A program made the translations under genes and the position numbers. The notes beneath the pieces are model-generated. The model saw nothing but the letters and a program-made list of their open reading frames with translations, was not told the origin of the DNA and ran no database searches. Positions 35,661 to 39,600 of a DNA stretch of 39,600 bases are shown one piece after another (the stretch's first letter is position 1; every line of letters begins with the position of its first letter). Where the stretch lies: the NCBI RefSeq assembly GCF_007954265.1, contig NZ_VOLS01000041.1, forward strand, positions 1 through 39,600, written 5' to 3'. Source of the stretch: Colwellia sp. C1TZA3 (GTDB taxonomy: Bacteria > Pseudomonadota > Gammaproteobacteria > Enterobacterales > Alteromonadaceae).

Positions 35661-37613
35661 ATGATTGAGGAAAGCTTAATACATAGTCCATCATTGGCTG
35701 CTTTGGCCATAACTCTTATCCATTTTTTATGGCAAGGAGTTTTAATTGCAGTGGTATTAAAAGCCTTACTCTCGCTAATATCCTATCAAAAAGCTCAATT
35801 ACGCTATGCCTTAAGCTCTATGGCAATGCTAGCTAACCTTATTTTACCTATCATCACTTTTTTTCTTGTTTACGATACTGATTTTCGTCAAGTCACAAAC
35901 TTTGTTCATGCCCAACCTTTACTGGATCAAAGTTTTCATCTAGAAAAAATACCAACAAACGCTTGGTATATGGAATGGATAGCGTACTTCCCTCTAATAA
36001 CTATGGTTTGGTTTACTGTTGTTACAACACTTGCGCTTAAGTTAATCATAGAGCTTTACAATGTTAATAAACTGCCATTGCAGGGCTGTACTACCGTTGA
36101 TATTGCACTACAAAAGCGTTTTGATGCGCTGCTTATTAAAGTTGGCTTATCGAGAAAAGTAGCTTTATTACTTTCTAAAAAAACCGATGTGCCTATGGCA
36201 ATAGGTTGGTTAAAGCCTGTGGTACTGATCCCATTTAGTATGGTGTTGGGCTTAACACCTCAACAGTTAGATATGTTGTTACTGCACGAATTAGCACATA
36301 TTCGACGTCATGATTACTTGGTTAATTTTTTACAAACGCTTGTGGAAATATTACTGTTTTTTCATCCTGCAGTGAACTGGGTTTCAAAGCAAATGCGTAA
36401 TGAAAGAGAGTATTGTAGCGATGATATTGCCGTGCAACACGGTGGCAGTTCATTAGCCTATGCCCATACCTTGGCCGATACCGCCTCTTTGTGTGAGCAA
36501 CATCGCCAGCATACCATTCCAAATATGGCCATGGCGGCTACTGGTGGTGATTTAAAACAACGGGTTGTTCGGCTATTAGGCCAACAGCAACACTGCACAA
36601 AAACGGCCGACACCGGCAAGTGGCTTGCTTCATTCACCATATTATTGAGCATTATTTTTCTCTTGTCTAAATACTCACTAACCTTACCGATTATTGATCT
36701 ACAGTCAGCTAGTATTTCATTGTATAACTCTGTAACAGTGCAAAATAAAAGCTCAATAACGCCAAGACCTGAAAGCTTTGAGCCAACACATGCCAACACC
36801 ACACTTGCTAGCCATTTATTAGCTAGAGATCACACAAGTGCCAGCGAATTACCGGCGCTAAAAAAAGTAGCAAATTTAGCTCAAACTATTAATAAAACAC
36901 AAAAATCCAACGAAATAATAGCTAAAAATAAGCTTGACGTTTTGAGTAATAATTCAACTAATTCCTATTATAACGAATTACCTTTTGTGCGTGTAAATTC
37001 AAGTAATAAAAAAAATGTAGCGCAGCACCACGCAGAATTAAAGCACCAAACACAAGTGAGTCAACAGCCAGACATAGCAGCAAGTAAATCGAATTTAGCC
37101 TTAGCACTTCAACGTACTGACGCTAAGTATATTGGAGCAGAGGCAAACCCGTATACGCAACAAATTAATGCACTGCTAAACAAGCCAATAACATCCAGAG
37201 ATACTCCAATAACGGCGTTAAACAGAAGCCAATATGGTACTCACTACCAACAACAGGCAGATAACAAATTTAGTCGTACGCGCTTGAGTCAAAGCCAGTT
37301 AAACAACAGTGCTATCGAACATAATGCTGTTAAAACCAGTACGGTAGCAGCACAGCTATTAAACTCAGCTGAGCCTAGGTATCCTGCATCAGCAAACAGA
37401 AAAGGCATAGAATTAGATATTAAGGTCGAGTTTACTATAGACATTAATGGCTTAGTTAAAGACATTCAGTTTGAGTCGAAAAGTAAAGTTAACTACTTCC
37501 GCAATAACATCCGTAACGCTATGGAAAAATGGCGCTTTCTCCCAGCTAAAAAAAATGGCCGAGCAGTCAAAAGCACCATGTCAAAAATATTCTCCTTTAG
37601 TCTTTTAGAGTAA
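35661..37613 (+). CDS. BlaR1/MecR1-like M56 metalloprotease with TonB-type C-terminal domain
   Basis: A 650-residue membrane protein. Hydrophobic segments are near 12-38, 50-70, 108-130 and 321-340. The zinc site HELAH (209-213) with NEREYCSDD (247-255) identifies peptidase family M56. After the last membrane helix comes a long Ser/Asn/Gln-rich, low-complexity linker (about 345-560), then a TonB_C-like domain (about 567-650: EPRYPASANRKGIELDIKVE, and AMEKWRFLPAK). The penicillin-sensor domain of BlaR1 is absent. It probably senses an envelope signal through the periplasmic TonB-like domain and acts on the repressor encoded upstream. Contact with a TonB-dependent receptor is possible but unproven. 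Confidence 0.88.
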   Translation: MIEESLIHSPSLAALAITLIHFLWQGVLIAVVLKALLSLISYQKAQLRYALSSMAMLANLILPIITFFLVYDTDFRQVTNFVHAQPLLDQSFHLEKIPTNAWYMEWIAYFPLITMVWFTVVTTLALKLIIELYNVNKLPLQGCTTVDIALQKRFDALLIKVGLSRKVALLLSKKTDVPMAIGWLKPVVLIPFSMVLGLTPQQLDMLLLHELAHIRRHDYLVNFLQTLVEILLFFHPAVNWVSKQMRNEREYCSDDIAVQHGGSSLAYAHTLADTASLCEQHRQHTIPNMAMAATGGDLKQRVVRLLGQQQHCTKTADTGKWLASFTILLSIIFLLSKYSLTLPIIDLQSASISLYNSVTVQNKSSITPRPESFEPTHANTTLASHLLARDHTSASELPALKKVANLAQTINKTQKSNEIIAKNKLDVLSNNSTNSYYNELPFVRVNSSNKKNVAQHHAELKHQTQVSQQPDIAASKSNLALALQRTDAKYIGAEANPYTQQINALLNKPITSRDTPITALNRSQYGTHYQQQADNKFSRTRLSQSQLNNSAIEHNAVKTSTVAAQLLNSAEPRYPASANRKGIELDIKVEFTIDINGLVKDIQFESKSKVNYFRNNIRNAMEKWRFLPAKKNGRAVKSTMSKIFSFSLLE

Positions 37614-37933
37614 AGCTTAACGGTGTTTGCTCATGGTTAAAAACTTTTGCTGCTGCTCTAGTGTTAACACTTGCATAACACTATGGTGAATTTTTGCTTT
37701 TTACATTGCTACTTGTTGAAAATTTGGCTGATGTTTGGCATAGATAGTTGCAACGCAATGATGAAATTGGTGCTTGCGCGATTGGTGTTAACTTAATGAC
37801 TGAAAAGCTAAAACAAAATATTGGCTCTCATCAAAGGCTGATGGCCGATGTTTCTCATGCACTACGCTCAACAATGACCCAGTTACAAATAGCACTTGGG
37901 CTTGCTCAATAAGACAAAATAAGCGTGGCACTA

Positions 37934-38259
37934 TTATACCAATTTGATTAATTAAGTGATCTACTTTTTCATGAGGAAAAATGAAGAAATACAAGACATA
38001 AAATTTAGTAAGTAGTTATTCTACTTATAAATTTTATAACGCTGTAGTTATACTAATCCCATTAAGTTATTGCTCACTTGTACTAGTTAAAATAGCTCAA
38101 TGCTGTGTTGCTCTCAATCCCAATAGCCAGCTATTGCTCAATCGAGCGCCTTACCTTGAGTTATTTTTCCTGCGCACAACAAGATCACAAACTTAATGGA
38201 ACTGGTATTATTCATTTTAACCATTAAAAATGAGCAGGTAATTAATTAACTTGGTATTA
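37934..38259 (+). mobile_element. MITE family A, copy A3, interrupted by MITE B2
   Basis: The element at 37937-38256 is flanked by TTA direct repeats (37934-37936 and 38257-38259). Ends are TACCAATTTGATTAATTA and TAATTAACTTGGTA. Removing B2 with one TTA leaves 160 bp, taken here as the full family A length. There is no coding sequence. Confidence 0.88.
38048..38210 (+). mobile_element. MITE family B, copy B2 (157 bp), nested in A3
   Basis: The element at 38051-38207 is flanked by TTA (38048-38050 and 38208-38210). The uninterrupted A1 copy shows the empty site: GTAG-TTA-TTCATTTT at about 73-87. Ends are TACTAATCCCATTAAGTT and AACTTAATGGAACTGGTA. Confidence 0.92.
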
Positions 38260-38304
38260 CAGTTACCATTGAATTACCCTTTGAGATCGGTAAAAATAGT
38301 GCGA

Positions 38305-39375
38305 ATGAATCATAACAAATTTTATCTGCTGGTTTTCTTCTGGCTATTTTTAGGAATTTCAGTAATGACTGAAGCAAAAGATTTGACGAGTAAGCGAGCG
38401 CTTACCTTAGAAAAAATTGCCGCCATAGATATTTTTTGGCAATCAGTGACTCAAACATCATTCAAGACAAGTGATCATATTCGCATCGCTTATGCGACTA
38501 ATTTTAAACGCCCGCAAAAGCCTTATATTGTTATTGTACCTGGGCGTTCAGAAGGTTATCTGAAATATCAAGAATTAGCTTATGATCTAGATAATCAAGG
38601 CTATGATAGCGTTATCATTGATCATCGAGGACAAGGACTTTCGATGCGTTTAACAACAAACCGCTTACAGGGTTATGTAGCAAATTTTGATCAATATGCG
38701 CAAGATTTACAACAATTACTCTACTACGTTTTGCCTGAAAAATACCCACAACACCAACAAAGCTCTTTTATGCTAGCACATTCAATGGGTGGCGCTATTG
38801 CATTAAGATACCTGCAACTTTACCCACATAAGGTCAAAGCATTAAGCTTAAGCTCTCCGATGATAGCGATATCAAGCGGTGGCACGCCAGATTGGTTAGC
38901 GAAAGCATTAATAAAAACAGGCTCAACAATAAACCGTTGGCTGTCTAATACACCATGGTATTTTTTTGGACAAAGTGATGATAATCAAAGTTCATTTGCA
39001 CAAAATCGCTTAATGCATTCAGCAAAGCGTTTTCAGCGTTTTCAGTCATTATATCAAGCTCAGCCAACGCTAAAGCTGGGTGGCGTCACTTTTAATTGGC
39101 TAGATCAAGCCATCATAAACACTAGTAACTTATTTATTGATATCGAAAAATTGTCGCTGCCAATACAAATATTACAAGCAGAAAATGAACAGATTGTTGA
39201 TAATAAAGCTCAAGATAATTTTTGTCTAAAGCTCAATAATTTTAATCACGAGGCTTGTCCTAGTGGTAAGCCCATAATAATATCTGGTGCCTATCACGAG
39301 CTTTTTTTTGAAATAGATCAATACCGTGATATTGCGATAGATAATACCATTGCATGGTTTTCACAACATCAATAA
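38305..39375 (+). CDS. PldB-like lysophospholipase (alpha/beta hydrolase) with signal peptide
   Basis: A 356-residue alpha/beta hydrolase of the PldB (lysophospholipase L2) type: IVPGRSEGYLKYQELAYDL and IIDHRGQGLS match the family closely. The nucleophile is Ser160 in AHSMGG, with an Asp in the ENEQIVD loop and His in GAYHELFFEID completing the triad. Residues 1-24 look like a signal peptide, so it is probably exported, unlike E. coli PldB. The frame opens at a TTG at 38251 inside the MITE end; the ATG at 38305 is preferred because the signal peptide starts there. It once probably followed the sensor kinase gene now broken upstream; what promoter it uses now is unclear. Confidence 0.85.
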   Translation: MNHNKFYLLVFFWLFLGISVMTEAKDLTSKRALTLEKIAAIDIFWQSVTQTSFKTSDHIRIAYATNFKRPQKPYIVIVPGRSEGYLKYQELAYDLDNQGYDSVIIDHRGQGLSMRLTTNRLQGYVANFDQYAQDLQQLLYYVLPEKYPQHQQSSFMLAHSMGGAIALRYLQLYPHKVKALSLSSPMIAISSGGTPDWLAKALIKTGSTINRWLSNTPWYFFGQSDDNQSSFAQNRLMHSAKRFQRFQSLYQAQPTLKLGGVTFNWLDQAIINTSNLFIDIEKLSLPIQILQAENEQIVDNKAQDNFCLKLNNFNHEACPSGKPIIISGAYHELFFEIDQYRDIAIDNTIAWFSQHQ

Positions 39376-39382
39376 CCATTGC

Positions 39383-39456
39383 TATTCCCACTCGACTTCA
39401 AAATGCAGGTTTGTCAGCTAAGCGCTAAAACTGCATCTTGAAGTCGAGCGGGTATA
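39383..39456. repeat. REP-like inverted repeat family C
   Basis: Two 30-nt arms (39383-39412 and 39427-39456) pair with few mismatches around a 14-nt loop; the core is CTCGACTTCAA...TTGAAGTCGAG. It begins 8 bp after the lysophospholipase stop and has no T-run. It could protect the 3' end of the mRNA. A diverged half copy is at 31105-31147. Confidence 0.8.
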
Positions 39457-39473
39457 CACATAAAAATTATCTC

Positions 39474-39600
39474 TTATACCAATCCCATTAAGTTATTGCT
39501 CACTTGTACTAGTTAAAATAGCTCAAGGCTGTGTTGCTCTCAATCCCAATAGCCAGCTATTGCTCAATCGAGCGCCTTACCTTGAGTTATTTTTCCTGCG
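39474..39600 (+). mobile_element. MITE family B, copy B3 (right end cut by window)
   Basis: TTA at 39474-39476 is followed by the first 124 bp of family B from 39477. It matches the reverse complement of B1 without a difference that I can see. The left flank is not family A, unlike B1 and B2. It would end near 39633. Confidence 0.88.

Larger units (their letters stand above)
37748..38315 (+). pseudogene. Remnant of a sensor histidine kinase, split by a nested MITE
   Basis: In one frame from 37748 to the stop at 37910-37912 the translation reads a HAMP end (LQRNDEIGACAIGVNLMTEK) followed by an H-box (HQRLMADVSHALRSTMTQLQ), as in CpxA-type kinases. MITE A3/B2 follows 21 bp later. Directly after it, 38259-38315 reads TVTIELPFEIGKNSANES and a stop, which resembles a kinase C-terminus and overlaps the ATG of the next gene. 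The ATP-binding domain between is missing. The first part is the stronger evidence; the second is suggestive. Confidence 0.6.

Noticed and set aside
36322-36802. Open frames on the minus strand within the M56 protease gene
   Set aside because: They are antisense to a gene with a clear zinc motif and membrane segments; no independent evidence for them.
38251-38304. Extended start (TTG) for the lysophospholipase gene
   Set aside because: The start codon lies in the MITE end, and the extension would put residues in front of a clear signal peptide beginning at the ATG at 38305.

Overview
The window reads as chromosomal DNA from a low-GC marine gammaproteobacterium of the order Alteromonadales, most likely Colwelliaceae (Colwellia/Thalassotalea type). 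This is inferred from AT-rich codon use, from protein sequences close to the Escherichia coli versions, and from gene order: the block queG | nnr-tsaE-amiB-mutL-miaA-hfq-hflX-hflK-hflC-(DUF2065)-purA plus orn, rsgA and psd is the classic gammaproteobacterial arrangement. No rRNA, tRNA, prophage or CRISPR array was seen.

Layout. 1-2600: a MITE end, then a secreted trypsin-like protease overlapping a membrane-anchored FHA-domain protein. 2660-4399: trpS and rpe on the minus strand, without the gph that E. coli has between them. 4400-5457: a TorF/Gcw_chp-type porin gene preceded by a good sigma-54 promoter match and two NtrC-like sites about three helical turns apart. 5607-10005: methionine module, metBL on the minus strand diverging from metJ, with two clusters of met boxes between. 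10199-11440: short malic enzyme. 12015-24211: the long minus-strand cluster from nnr to purA (RNA modification, mismatch repair, wall hydrolysis, Hfq, HflX/HflKC), interrupted between hflC and the DUF2065 gene by a MITE nested inside another MITE. 24250-25395: queG, diverging from nnr.

25437-30926 is the most unusual part: a minus-strand operon encoding a 1206-residue hybrid-kinase-like membrane protein in which the ATP-binding glycines, the N-box, the receiver aspartates and the HPt histidine all appear lost; a 68-residue DUF1289 cysteine protein; and a receiver-TPR protein whose phosphoacceptor Asp is Ala. It looks like a signalling relay that has dropped phosphotransfer chemistry. It lies between queG and orn, which are close together in E. 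coli.

31286-34826: DUF4442 thioesterase-like protein, orn, then divergent rsgA-psd. 35241-37613: a BlaI-type repressor followed by a BlaR1/MecR1-type M56 protease fused to a TonB-like C-terminal domain. 37748-38315: shattered remains of a sensor kinase gene, split by a nested MITE pair. 38305-39372: a PldB-like lysophospholipase with a signal peptide. The end carries a REP-like hairpin and a truncated MITE.

Two MITE families are defined here from the sequence itself: A (about 160 bp) and B (157 bp). Both begin TACCA, end TGGTA (with small variations) and are flanked by TTA/TAA target duplications. The two complete B copies each sit inside an A copy, and the B copies are nearly identical, so B has been active recently.
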